Notes under the pieces: model-generated | The model's input: the letters and a program-made list of their open reading frames with translations, nothing else | What the model was told of the DNA's origin: nothing | Databases searched by the model: none | Source of the DNA: Phymatolithon calcareum | Lineage: Eukaryota > Rhodophyta > Florideophyceae > Hapalidiales | Length of the DNA stretch: 64,000 nt | Direction of reading: 5' to 3' | Assembly (NCBI GenBank): GCA_977006965.1 | Contig: OZ345385.1 | Coordinates: 1,550,001-1,614,000, forward strand | Shown: positions 53,284 to 62,468 of the stretch, piece after piece | How the letters are laid out: each line of letters opens with the position of its first letter | How positions within the stretch are numbered: the stretch's first letter is position 1 | Translations under genes and position numbers: made by a program

Positions 53284-53726
53284 TGTTGGAAGTGTGATTG
53301 CTTGGAGCTCTAGTCGCAAACACACTTCAATATCAAGGTATGATCTCGGTACACGTGTACACGTGTCAAGTCGAATGTCAGAGTGCCTCAGAACTTTGAA
53401 TCAAGAAGATTGGCAGTGACACGTGTCAAAGTATGATAAGAGTATGATAATCATACTCCCCTCACTCAGTAGATTATTCTTGATTTTTCATGTTACACGT
53501 GTCATATGATAGTATGACAAATTTGTTTAGGGTTAGTGTGTCTCCGTCGTCAGTTAGGGTTTTGATCAAGTCTGGTTGTGTTCTCTGGTCTATATAGTCT
53601 TGACCTGAGGTCCGCCAAGTGAATAAACCAAGGAACTCATTCTCACCTAACTCCACTTCTCCTTCACCAATCTTCACCAACCAAACTTTTCCAATCTCCT
53701 AATCTTATCCCTAACCTCCAACAACA
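53284..53726 (+). repeat. 3' LTR of C7
   Basis: 443 bp, almost identical to 42620-43063. It is followed by AGGTC, which is not the left flank of C7. It interrupts a reverse-strand Gypsy-like gag relic. Confidence 0.9.
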
Positions 53727-54056
53727 AGGTCTTGACCCGTTTTTCGATACCGGTTGCGGTCAATTGCGCCAATTCTTTCCCCGGCGCCACGCTCTCAAGC
53801 TCGCCTGGGAAATGCATAATTCGTAGCAACCCTTGATCGACAGAAATCTTGTAGCTTGCCTTTGAGAGTGAAGGCATTTCCTTCTTTTTCTCAGCTACAT
53901 CATTCTCATAGCGCTCCCTTTGCTCGCAAAAACGCTGAGACTTGGACGGGATCCACGCTCTTCAACACTGGATGCCTGATGGGTGTAAAGACGCTCCATG
54001 CGCTTCCATCTCCATTTCCAGTATGGTCTTGATCGGTTTCGTTCTGATCCGACATA
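53727..54056 (-). pseudogene. Gypsy-like gag N-terminal relic
   Basis: The reverse strand starts at an ATG near 54056, reading MSDQNETDQDHTGNGDG, then SAWSVFTPIRHPVLKSVDPV and QVSAFLRAK. After a one-base frameshift it continues ERYENDVAEKKKEMPSLSKA, SYKISVDQGLL and GIEKRVKTL, and is cut at 53727 by the C7 LTR. The 'P(V/L)LKxVDxxxVxxFLxxRERYE...SVD..LL' pattern resembles gag of Ty3/Gypsy elements known from protists. That is recognition by pattern, not by search. No protease or RT remains. Confidence 0.45.
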
Positions 54057-54241
54057 TTTCCTTCTTACCTCTTCTGCTAGGCTTTGTCTGATATATCGCC
54101 GCGGGGGAAACAACCGAAGAAATTTCTTTAGACGCCCACTAAGCCCGGGAAAAGAACTGAGGGGAGACAGTCCTTAACCACAACACATGCTTCTGAAAAG
54201 CCCGATGCCTCTCCCTCTCAATGAAAGGCTGGAAGGTCTGG

Positions 54242-54249
54242 CTTTTATA
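54242..54249 (-). promoter_or_regulatory. TATA box upstream of the Gypsy-like relic
   Basis: The reverse strand reads TATAAAAG ~190 bases upstream of the relic's ATG, within AGGCTATAAAAGCCAG. It fits a core promoter, perhaps in a remnant LTR. LTR ends and a primer site could not be defined. Confidence 0.45.
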
Positions 54250-54335
54250 GCCTTTTACAATACCCTAAATCTATCAATTACCTTATCCACGCAATCCAGT
54301 CTTTTTCCCTGATTGCGTAAGTAAATGCCCCGAAA

Positions 54336-55150
54336 TTATGGGTTACCTCTTAAGTGTCGTTCTGCTCCTTGCTTGGCGAACGCTTGGTATCGTCCCATAT
54401 CTACACGACGAGATACGTCCGTCCCACTGTCTTGGCCCTGTGAAGTCCAGGATGACACCCGCTCGTTATTCACAGGCGTGCCTCTCTGCGATCCAATTGC
54501 TCTTCCCTTCCCATTAGGAGTTTTTGGAGAAGAACCGCTTGCGTCAGAGGCATTGAATTCAAAAACTTGGGAGTGCGAATGATTTTGAGAAGCAGGCACC
54601 CCACCGGACTGCTGAGATTGCACTTGAGGAAGAACTTGTGCTTGATGTGCTCGAGCCTGCACATGCACAAGAGTCTGCTTCCATTGGGATTCCCGATATG
54701 CTTCCACAGAGTGATCGTAGAGCCGACTGGTTGACCAAAGAGATGGTTTTCTGTGCGCTTGATGCCCATTTCCTGTCAACGGCTTTCTGAGAGTAGCTTG
54801 AAACGCATTCGGAGCGCAGCGCAAAGGTGCTGGAGAAGGGGAAGGTTTCGGTGTATCTGCGGTTTGCACTTCGTCCCAGTCGTTGTCATCAGAGTCACTG
54901 TCAAGTGGAGCAGCGCTCTTCGCTTCCCCGGTTTGGCCAGAGTCCAGTACAATGACATCGTCTTTTCCCAGCTAATCCTCCCCATCCTCCTCATCGTCTC
55001 CCTAGTTGATATCATGCTCCCATCAATCTGCTGTACATGAACATGAGCAGTGTTGTCGAGTTGCACGAACGGCAAGGTGTCAGAACTGGCACTAAGCGGT
55101 TTCGAAGCTTTAAGATCATCACTAGCCACCACCACCGTCCAAAACTCCAC
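54336..55150 (-). pseudogene. Decayed low-complexity protein gene, possibly SUMO-ligase (PIAS/Siz) like
   Basis: Two overlapping reverse-strand frames are involved. The upstream one contains DDLKASKPLSASSDTLPFVQ and VHVQQIDGS. After a frameshift an acidic stretch follows, reading DDEEDGED, stop, GKDDVIVLDSGQTGE and PLDSDSDDNDWDEV. Then comes a Ser/Pro/Gln-rich tail ending RHLRGNP at 54336. 'DDL..(D/S)...V.V..DGS' followed by 'VIVLDS' resembles the end of the SP-RING region and the SUMO-interacting motif of PIAS/Siz ligases. The RING cysteines are not visible, so this is tentative. The internal stop and frameshift show it is not functional as read. Confidence 0.3.
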
Positions 55151-55600
55151 CTAACAGTATCAGTATTGCTTGAGATACTGGCGCAAGCTTAAAGGGCAGC
55201 ACGCTGTTCCGCTTCTGCATTCGCAACATTTACGCTGTCCCTCGTGAGAAAGAATGGCATAGAAACCATTTGGGCTCAGGAGGCTGGGCGTCCAAAAGAA
55301 CGGTGCCGTAGTACACTGAGGCAAGTCTGCAACGTCGTTAACATCTCCAATTCAATCGTCGCGATTAGGTGATTGATGATTTATGGGCGCATCTAGTGTA
55401 GCGCCAGGCTCCAAAAGAACCCGACGCCACATGGGAGAGAAAGCCCCAAGAGAGGGGTGAGAAGAAAAGAGCTGGAGACACTAGACTGTAAGAGGAGGAA
55501 AGCAAGACAAGCCAACAAAACTCCCATAGATAGGGCAAAAAAGACAGAGTAAGCGTGTATATCTGCATCGGAGCACTCCATGGGCTTTGCGGGAACACAG
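55151..55600. other. No recognisable feature
   Basis: Overlapping frames on both strands without motifs. The right part may be the poorly conserved 5' region of retroposon A3. Confidence 0.35.
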
Positions 55601-56325
55601 GCGGGCGTGAGCAAGTGGAAGGATCGAGCGGCTCCGGCTTCTGTGCAGGATCAAACCACCAGAACACAGGAGAGAAATATTAGCGCTGAGGACGCTGCAA
55701 CGAGGAAAGGCAAGGAAAGTGGCTATCTTATCCAAGCCAAGGGAAGAGCGAAACTTCAAAGAACTACAGTGGGCAAGTCGCGATATTGCCGCGATGCTGC
55801 AACAAGAACAGTTCGCGGCCCCCTTCAAACATATTCAGGAAGGGAAATCTCCAGGCCAACTCCGACGAATACTGTTCGCTAAAGAAGGCACGAGGCTCGA
55901 AAGAAGAAGAAAGAGGAAAATACCGTACGACAAACTGGATGAGATCCCGGCCATCCTCAGATTTGTCAAGGTGAGACATCGACAGCTGGCCATAAAATAC
56001 GCAAGCGGAAGATTCCCTCAAGTGAGCACGACGCTAATATCGAATACATTCGGGACAGCAGCGGAGCGCCACCTGGAGACTATACGCATTAACCTAGCAA
56101 AGTATGAACTGGACCCCGGAGAGATGTTAAGAACGGAAAAGGCATTAGACTCCATACTACTCTACAGCGTCACCATATTTGACAATAGGGAGAACGACGA
56201 GTCCCTGTATTAGGGACGAGGCGACATACTACAATGAACAGTTACGAAAAGCTGCTCCCGTACAGTCTTAGGAGTGTTAAGTAGGGCTTTCAAATAAACA
56301 ACTAAACAGTTGCAAAACAACATGT
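55601..56325 (+). mobile_element. Retroposon subfamily A (copy A3), longest ORF
   Basis: The open frame through 56213 has no stop from at least 55719. It reads EERNFKELQWASRDIAAMLQ, QEQFAAPFKHIQEGKSPGQL, RRILFAKEGTRLERRRKRKI, PYDKLDEIPAILRFVKV and RHRQLAIKYASGRFPQVSTT; then FGTAAERHLETIRINLAKYE, EKALDSILLYSVTIFDN and DESLY plus stop. The codon at 55719 is GTG, so the true start is unknown. The N-terminal half is very basic. RHRQLAIKYASGRFPQVSTT has the spacing of a helix-turn-helix, which is a guess. The 3' UTR (56214-56325) ends in the terminal stem CAACT-AAAC-AGTTG and an A-rich end. The 5' boundary is not defined. It lacks RT and endonuclease, so any mobility must rely on a LINE elsewhere. 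Confidence 0.75.
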
Positions 56326-56910
56326 TGGTTACCGAACATCTTCGAATGCACAATTTTACCCTTTATGCGTTGCTCTGATGTACTATAGTCTACCACTTGT
56401 GCATTTCTCTGCGACAGCAAGCTACGAAAATATAGCTGTGAGTTTGGCTCTAAGCAGGAGCTGAAAGACAATATTGATGAACTTTGCGCGAGATTGTGCC
56501 ATGTAACTCAGATAGACCGTCACCCTTCAACTCACCTTCTCATGTATTCTGGACTATGCTGGATTGAATGTTTGCGACATACGACCTCTCGAAATGCAAA
56601 AAGTCAGATACAAAAAGGTTCCATGTAACGTCAAATGCAGTATTCGGTGCACCGTCTAGAAAAATCACAACGAGAGTCTTAGTCTCTGCCGTTGAGGACA
56701 TCTGCGTAACATATTTAGAAAACCATATGCCAACACATTACAGAACATTGTTCTCCACATAGATGTTATTCCAAGCAGAGAATAATGCGACAATATCCTG
56801 ATGATACTCATTTAATCTTACTCTTCTCAGAGCATTAGCAGAGTTTTGAATTAAAGGCCTTATTTGGCACGGAACAGGCTGTGGACAAGTAAGGACTGCC
56901 CGCAACTTGA
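56326..56910. other. No recognisable feature
   Basis: AT-rich sequence between retroposon A3 and the SINE-like copy. Frames of ~60 codons match nothing I know. Confidence 0.4.
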
Positions 56911-57140
56911 AATCACAGCGTGTCACAGGACAGGGGAGTAACTTTCGAGGTCCCGAAGGAGACCAGAGGTGGGTTTTTGTAGTCCACTGAATCGTGTTAC
57001 ACCAACAAGAAAAGAAAACCCCTCCATAGACAGAATCCAGCCAAAACGTCTTGGCCTTAGGAAAGTTTCCCCGAGCGTCAGCAGATGCGTTGGTAACTTT
57101 TAAATAAAAATCTACCTTTCTTCTTCTTCTTCTTCTTTTC
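56911..57140 (+). mobile_element. SINE-like repeat with (TTC)n tail
   Basis: Collinear with the reverse complement of 61896-62115 over ~220 bp: CAGCGTGTCACAGGACAGGG, AACTTTCGAGGTCCCGAAGG, AGACCAGAGGTGGGTTTTTG, GTGTTACACCAACAAGAAAA, AGCGTCAGCAGATGCGTTGG and TAAATAAAAATCTACC, then TTC repeats at ~57117-57136. There is no open frame. Weak matches to a pol III B box (TTTCGAGGTCC) are not enough to call it tRNA-derived. I found no TSD for this copy. It lies directly upstream of the Raptor relic. Confidence 0.75.
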
Positions 57141-58014
57141 TAGTTTTTGTTGTTTGTGTATTATTCGTGTTGTTCATGTATTATTGGTTTTTTAGTGTAC
57201 CTGTCTCGGTCCCTTTATTGCCGCCATCGAATCAACATGCGCTCTGGGAATCTTTTAAGTACGCAATGGAGCATTACCTTGCTCAGGTGCCGTCTAATTT
57301 CCGTATGCAAAAGGCAGCACAAGCAGAAAATGAATATCGTCAGAGGTTCACCAGTCCCTTGTCAGATACAATTGATGGCACCAATAAGGCATCATTGGTT
57401 CGGGAGGAATCGCTTACATCTGGGTATATGTCGAGCTACAGCACATATCGCATCCCTTTTCAGGCCGGACACGGACTGTCTTCGGGCCCTGTGCTGACTC
57501 ATAACTTGACGTACGAATCGTCTTCGTTCTTCTAGGATCAGATCAAGGCGTTTGAGGTGTGGTTGGACATGGACAGCGAGGAATCCTTTCAGCCAGAGCA
57601 ACTACCGATCCTGTTACTCTTGCTGATTCAGGGCAACTATCGCAAGGAAGGACTTCACTTGCTTACTCGGTTGTTGCAGATTTGCCCACATGCGGTGGAG
57701 GCAGCTTTGCCCATTGGAATCTTTCCTTATATAGTACAGTACCCGTCAAAACCGTACCCAGAACTCATGCCAAACCTGGTGTTAATTTGGGGCAAGATTT
57801 TGGCTCACAAACCTAAATGATGTATTTATTTGGGCAAGATCAGAGCACACAATCAATTTGTTAAGTTCTTGGAGCCACACTCGAATCCTGCCTCTGAGCC
57901 GTCTGGAGTACATCTAGCAGTGAGCCTGTTCATCGAATCAGTATTTGGCATTCATCTGGAACTCGACTATGACTGTCACAAAGATGAAATTCTGACTATT
58001 TGCCAGTATCGCAT

Positions 58015-58430
58015 GTCGATTCCCAGAGGTGTCAACAACAAGTATGACTGAAGAATTCGGCATCAGAGCCAGAGAGCATATGGAGACCCTTGAACGCACG
58101 CTAGCAGGGTACGAATTCGAAGGAGAAAAACGACTGGAAACAGAAAAGGCGCTAGATGAGCTCTTACTATTTAGCAAGACACTCATAGAACGCATGGAGA
58201 ACGAAGAAGGGCTGTATTAATCCACTGAATGCAAGACAAAAAGTGGTCGAGTCCAAGCACCAACAATCCCGTCGAGGACTGAAATAGGACTACTTTGAGT
58301 CCTGAGTTTTCCCGTCCGCCATTCTGGTGGACGTTTTGTGAGCTACACAAAGGTAGGTAGCATCAGAGGAAGCCTTGCCCATATCTTCGGAAGTCTGTGG
58401 GGCTTTTAAATAAACTTGAAAGGAAAAAAA
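58015..58430 (+). mobile_element. Retroposon subfamily B (copy B3) with 10-bp TSD and A-tail
   Basis: 416 bp, flanked by AGTATCGCAT at 58005-58014 and 58431-58440; removing it rejoins the Raptor codons exactly. It carries the C-terminal end of the subfamily B ORF (58042-58220: MTEEFGIRAREHMETLERTL, EKALDELLLFSKTLIERM and NEEGLY plus stop) and a ~200-bp 3' UTR. It ends GGGGCTTTTAAATAAACTTG, then GAAAGG and eight A. It is 5' truncated. TSD plus A-tail plus 5' truncation are marks of target-primed reverse transcription by a LINE machinery. Confidence 0.92.
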
Positions 58431-58813
58431 AGTATCGCATATCGCCTACCGATCCTATGGTGCGGCGGTGTGTGTGCCTTCGTATGGCCAAGGTTTTGGC
58501 TCACTGTAAATTTGATACCACCGGCAAGGTAGCTAATCTTTTACACTATGCCGTTACCACCGCAGAGTATACAGTGTGACGAGGTTTCTGATGTTCGTGC
58601 TTCAGGTGCTAGTGCAATTGCAGAAGTTCTTCATCAAGCGTTGAGCCTTGATCACAATTCTACAAATTTGGTGACAACAAGATTGTCTGGAACTATTGGC
58701 CATTCTTCGTCCGTCCAACTCTATTCCATTAATGCCCTTGGAGATTATGCTGCCCCTCGCCAACAGTCGTCTCTAGAGATCAAACATGCTATGCGAACAG
58801 CATCCGGGATATT

Positions 58814-59338
58814 GCAACAAGAACAGTTCGCGGCCCCCTTCAAACATATGCAGGAAGGGAAATCTCCAGGCCAATTCCGACGAATACTGCTCGCAAAAGA
58901 AGGCGCGAGGCTCGAAGCAAGAAGAAAGAGGAAAATACCGTACGACAAACCGGATGAGATCCCGGCCATCCTCAGGTTTACCAAGGTGAGACAACGACAG
59001 CTGGCCATAAAATACGCAAGCGGAAGATTCCCTCAAGTGAGCACGACGCTAATATCGAATACATTCGGAACGGCAGCAGAGCGCCACCTGGAGACCATAC
59101 ATATGAACCTAACAAATTATGAACTGGACTCCGGAGAAATGATAAGAACGGAAAAGGCATTAGACTCCATTCTACTCTACAGCGTCACCATAATTGACAA
59201 TATGGAAAACGACGAGTCCCTGTATTAGGGACCAGGCGATATACTAGAATGAACAAGTTACGAAAAGCTGCTCCCGTACAGTCTTAGGAGTATTAATGAG
59301 GGCTTTCAAATAAACAACTAAACAGTTGCAAAAAAAAA
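58814..59338 (+). mobile_element. Retroposon subfamily A (copy A4) with 14-bp TSD and A-tail
   Basis: 525 bp, flanked by GCATCCGGGATATT at 58800-58813 and 59339-59352. The ORF is open from the truncation point (QQEQFAAPFKHMQEGKSPGQ) to DESLY and stop at 59226-59228, and is nearly identical to A3. The 3' UTR ends ATAAACAACTAAACAGTTGC plus a run of A. The terminal CAACT-AAAC-AGTTG can form a 5-bp stem and is identical in A2, A3 and A4. It inserted into the Raptor relic. Confidence 0.93.
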
Positions 59339-59902
59339 GCATCCGGGATATTACCGGGCCCTGCTCCTCAGCCCAAATACTAAAGTACTGTCCTACACCA
59401 GCACCGTGACGTGCGAGGACGAGCAAAGGGCACAAACTGTTTTAAGAAATGGTCATTATGGCATTGTTGAAGTAGCGAATGTTGGAATGGACGGGTCCTC
59501 GAAGATGCAGACTGTTGCAGTGCAGGTGGTGCAACATCCTTGCACAAATGAGACTGAATAATTTTCTCTTCTGGTCCGCCGTGTAGCTACAATTGCGCTC
59601 ACTCGGGCGGCACATCGAAATACAGCTCCTTTTGTCAGCGCTGCACAGCGACGTTCGACAAATGTGTGGCGCTTAGTGAAGAGCGCCAATGGTATCTCAA
59701 GCTACCTTGGCCCGGAGATGGAGAGCTTCTCGAACATGAGCGAGACCCTGCTCGAGTTGGCGTTCGATTCGCACCCAGTTTTCGCTTCCCGTGCTCGAGA
59801 GAGTTTTGGCGTGATTAGCGCCAATATTTGTGCAAACTTCAGTGATGAGGTGATGCTCAAAACAAACCTGGCGAATGTGTTACCTCTCAGTGTAATCCTG
59901 TA

Positions 59903-61383
59903 ATGGCGCAATCATTCGAGTCACAGCGGTCCAGCTTTAGTTATCACGAGAATGGACCTGCCGTCATTCATGTTCGCGGCTCGAGTGGTCGCATTGATTT
60001 AAACCCTCTGGTGCCGCGAATTGTTGGAAGCATTCCTATGGTCAATAGTGCAAGCCTCATGAAATTGAACGAATTGGACTCTGGTACGCTAATGGAATGG
60101 GATCTCCTTTCCCCGGTGCTTAATTGACGAGCCAGAGCATGCGTTTGAGTCCCCTTAAGGGTCTAGACTCATAGCAGGAGCTTCTAATCTTTTTCCGGTC
60201 ATTGAAATTTGGGAATCCTCCCGCACCTCAGAATAACATGCAAAGCAACTACGGCGGCAATGGAATGAGAAGTCGGCAAGGGAGTTTGTCCAACATTGAT
60301 CTATTTGCTTCCCCACATCTCCCGCATCGTCGGAGTTGCTCGAACGCCAGGAGAAATTGGTACTTTCGGCGATGACGGACAGCCTTCTGTGGTTCCGTCC
60401 AGTGCTTTAGTCGAGAAAGCCGGCTTGCGCGGAGCAGTGTCCATGTCAACTGTTGCATTCGAAAGCAACGGCCCAGATCGCATGCCTGCGCCTGATCCTG
60501 TTCCACAATGCACAAAGGATTGGGTAAGAATTTTCAGATTCATTAAATAATTTTAATCAAATAAAAAACGCAATGGGGCCAAACCAGCGAAATATCGGAA
60601 GGAACTATCATCTCGCTCGGTCACATCGAAGAAAGACACCCGCAACGACATTTTTACTCTATGCGAGCTTGTGACCCGGGCGTACCATCAAGTAATGACA
60701 GCATAAAACATCATCAGTGGATCTCAACGCTCTGACCTGTGGGTGCAGGCTCTACGTGTTCCCGATCCTTCAAAGATTCAGGCGGAAGACTTCGCGTCCT
60801 CAAACATGAGTGCGTCGACTATAGCATCCATGCCGCTTACGCGAAGCACAGCGTCTATCATTCAGTGCTCTGATGAGCCACAGTTCGTATTGAAACGTAC
60901 AGCAGCTGTACAATCTCCTCCGCAAAAGAACGGATCAACTGTGTTCTGATGGCGCGGTCGTTCTAGAGACCTGAACAGTCAAATTAACCACTCACACAGG
61001 AGCTACTCTGACTAGCGCCAACGCACTATCTGCGCTTCAGGCTGCGGAGGAGAAAAAAGCACGAGAAGCGGCGCAAAAAACAGCTGCTGAAGAACGTAAG
61101 CGCGGAAAGGCGGCCGCTATTGCGATAAAGCACGCGGCGGATGCCGCGAAGCGGCAAAAACAGAATCAAAGAGACGAAAAAGAGGAGGCTGAGCTACTGT
61201 TGCGGAAAACAAAACGTGATCTGCGGCGCCGACTTCTCCACGAGACGCGGGCACAGCGTCGTGAAAGAGCAAAGCCACAATGCATGATGCACCATCCCTC
61301 CACTTGAGATCTTAAAATTTGAATAAATTTATAGCTCGATTTTCATCTGCCAATCAGTTCAGATGGCGTACAGGTACCTTCCT
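59903..61383 (+). other. Unrecognised decayed coding region with a basic C-terminal exon
   Basis: Frames at 59903-60127, 60296-60550 and 60743-60949 look protein-like but match no family I know. From 61011 to a TGA at 61305-61307 there is an open frame rich in Ala, Lys, Glu and Arg (ALSALQAAEEKKAREAAQKT, then KRDLRRRLLHETRAQRRERA) without an ATG. It is helical and coiled-coil-like, as in the C-terminal exon of a nuclear or cytoskeletal protein. AATAAATTTATAG at ~61321 could be a polyadenylation signal. The pieces may be the far 3' part of the Raptor locus or a separate gene; I cannot decide. Confidence 0.3.
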
Positions 61384-61637
61384 ATGGAGAACGACGAGTC
61401 CCTGTATTAGGGACGAGGCGAAATACTAGAATGAACAAAACAATTTTTGCTTACTCTACTTGTAGTCAATTAGGTTATATGATTTTTTTGTTATTGAACC
61501 AAACACAGCCATTAAAAACAAAATAAAAGGATTAAATTAAAGGAGTAAATTCTAAGTTAGGAAAAGCTGCTCTCGTACAGTCTTAGGAGTGGGAATGAGA
61601 GCTTTCAAATAAACAACTAACCAGCTGCAAAAAAAGC
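61384..61637 (+). mobile_element. Retroposon subfamily A 3' end (copy A5) with an internal insertion
   Basis: It begins at the last ORF codons (GAGAACGACGAGTCCCTGTA, TTAGGGACGAGGCGAAATAC) and continues the subfamily A 3' UTR up to GAATGAACAA (~61437). About 117 bases of AT-rich unrelated DNA follow. The UTR then resumes at GTTAGGAAAAGCTGCTCTCG and ends with CAACTAACCAGCTGC and a run of A. The insertion has no open frame or clear terminal repeats. Confidence 0.8.
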
Positions 61638-61881
61638 AATTTCCTTCCTCGCCCCGAAATCGGCCAAATCAGAGACCGATTTCCATGCTACGTTTCCGGC
61701 TCACAGATAAGCTTTTCTATTATCTTTTGCCGACAGCTGTATGTTACATACAGTATGTACGTGTTCACGAGCTCTACGTAGATACCAAATTCGGTTAACG
61801 ACGCCATTCTAAACTATAAAACCCCTTTAAATTTTTGAAAGAAACCCAAGTGTTCCACTATTGGAAGACAGAACGATAACG
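61638..61881. other. No recognisable feature
   Basis: Short spacer between retroposon A5 and the SINE-like element. Confidence 0.4.
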
Positions 61882-61895
61882 GGTGCCACTACAGA

Positions 61896-62115
61896 AGAAG
61901 AAGAAGAAGAAAGGTAGATTTTTATTTAAAAGTTACCAACGCATCTGCTGACGCTCGGGACAACTTTCCTAAGGCCAAGGGGTTTTGGCTAGACTCTGTC
62001 CTGAAGGGGTTTTCTTTTCTTGTTGGTGTAACACGACTCAGTGGACTACAAAAACCCACCTCTGGTCTCCTTCGGGACCTCGAAAGTTACTCCCCTGCCT
62101 GTGACACGCTGAAAT
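61896..62115 (-). mobile_element. SINE-like repeat with (TTC)n tail and 14-bp TSD
   Basis: 220 bp, flanked by GGTGCCACTACAGA at 61882-61895 and 62116-62129. In its own orientation (reverse strand) it starts ATTTCAGCGTGTCACAGGCA and ends AAATAAAAATCTACCTTTC plus TTC repeats. It has no ORF. TSD plus simple-repeat tail plus short length make it a retroposed SINE-type element. The pol III promoter boxes are weak or absent, so the ancestral RNA is unknown. It is inverted relative to the copy at 56911-57140. Confidence 0.88.
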
Positions 62116-62468
62116 GGTGCCACTACAGAGCGGAGTGGCTTCCAGTACAGGATGTCGTAGTAAGATTGGCGCTCGGAATGTGAAAGTTCTCTTCTACAAC
62201 TGCGCGTGTTGTTATACCTTACTTGTTCGGTCTCAATGGGACATATAGGTCAGTGCACACCTCTAGGAGCTAAGATGGACTACTCTAAGTTTCACGGTGC
62301 ATCGGAAACAAGAAATAGCCAACCGAAGCTCTTCCACTTCTTGTACAAGGCGCTTCAGCGCGTGGTGCTTGTTCGTGTGTGTCGCCTGCATCGAGTATTC
62401 TCATTGACAGGCGACAGCCGTTGGAAGGAAGTCTTCTCTTATGGTCTTACAATGCCAATCTCATCTAA

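Larger units (their letters stand above)
42620..53726 (+). mobile_element. Copia element C7, young, split by C8
   Basis: LTRs 42620-43063 (444 bp) and 53284-53726 (443 bp) differ by two substitutions and one single-base indel by eye. The internal region is interrupted by C8 between 43468 and 49021; removing C8 and one TACCA restores a continuous leader. The gag-pol frame (49201-53262) is intact. The flanks do not match: GTTAC at 42615-42619, AGGTC at 53727-53731. On the left it abuts antisense C6, on the right a Gypsy-like relic. The missing TSD and the missing remainder of C5 and C6 point to a deletion or recombination involving one LTR after insertion. Confidence 0.9.
57170..59900 (+). pseudogene. 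Raptor (TORC1 subunit) relic, split by two retroposons
   Basis: The frame reads VPLLPPSNQHALWESFKYAM, then TYESSSFF and a TAG at 57533-57535. It continues DQIKAFEVWLDM, PEQLPILLLLLIQGNYRKEG, LHLLTRLLQ, HAVEAALPIGIFPYIVQYPS and LMPNLVLIWGKILA. These match the Raptor blocks 'PLPPTHxHPxW', 'QLTAFEVWL', 'PEQLPIVLQVLLS..HR.RAL.LL.RFLDLGPWAV', 'NLALSVGIFPYVLKLLQS' and 'L.FIWAKIL'. After another stop it continues to ILTICQYR (58014). Past retroposon B3 it resumes ISPTDPMVRRCVCLRMAKVL and, in another frame, DEVSDVRASGASAIAEVLH ('DP.PEVRAAAVFALG' HEAT repeat). After retroposon A4 (59353 on) weaker HEAT-like sequence such as ETLLELAFDSHPVFASRARE continues to ~59900. In life Raptor recruits TORC1 substrates. 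In-frame stops, frameshifts and insertions make this copy dead. Confidence 0.85.

Noticed and set aside
56911-62115. The inverted SINE-like pair as terminal inverted repeats of one large transposon
   Set aside because: The right copy has its own 14-bp TSD, and a third copy exists elsewhere, so they are independent insertions.
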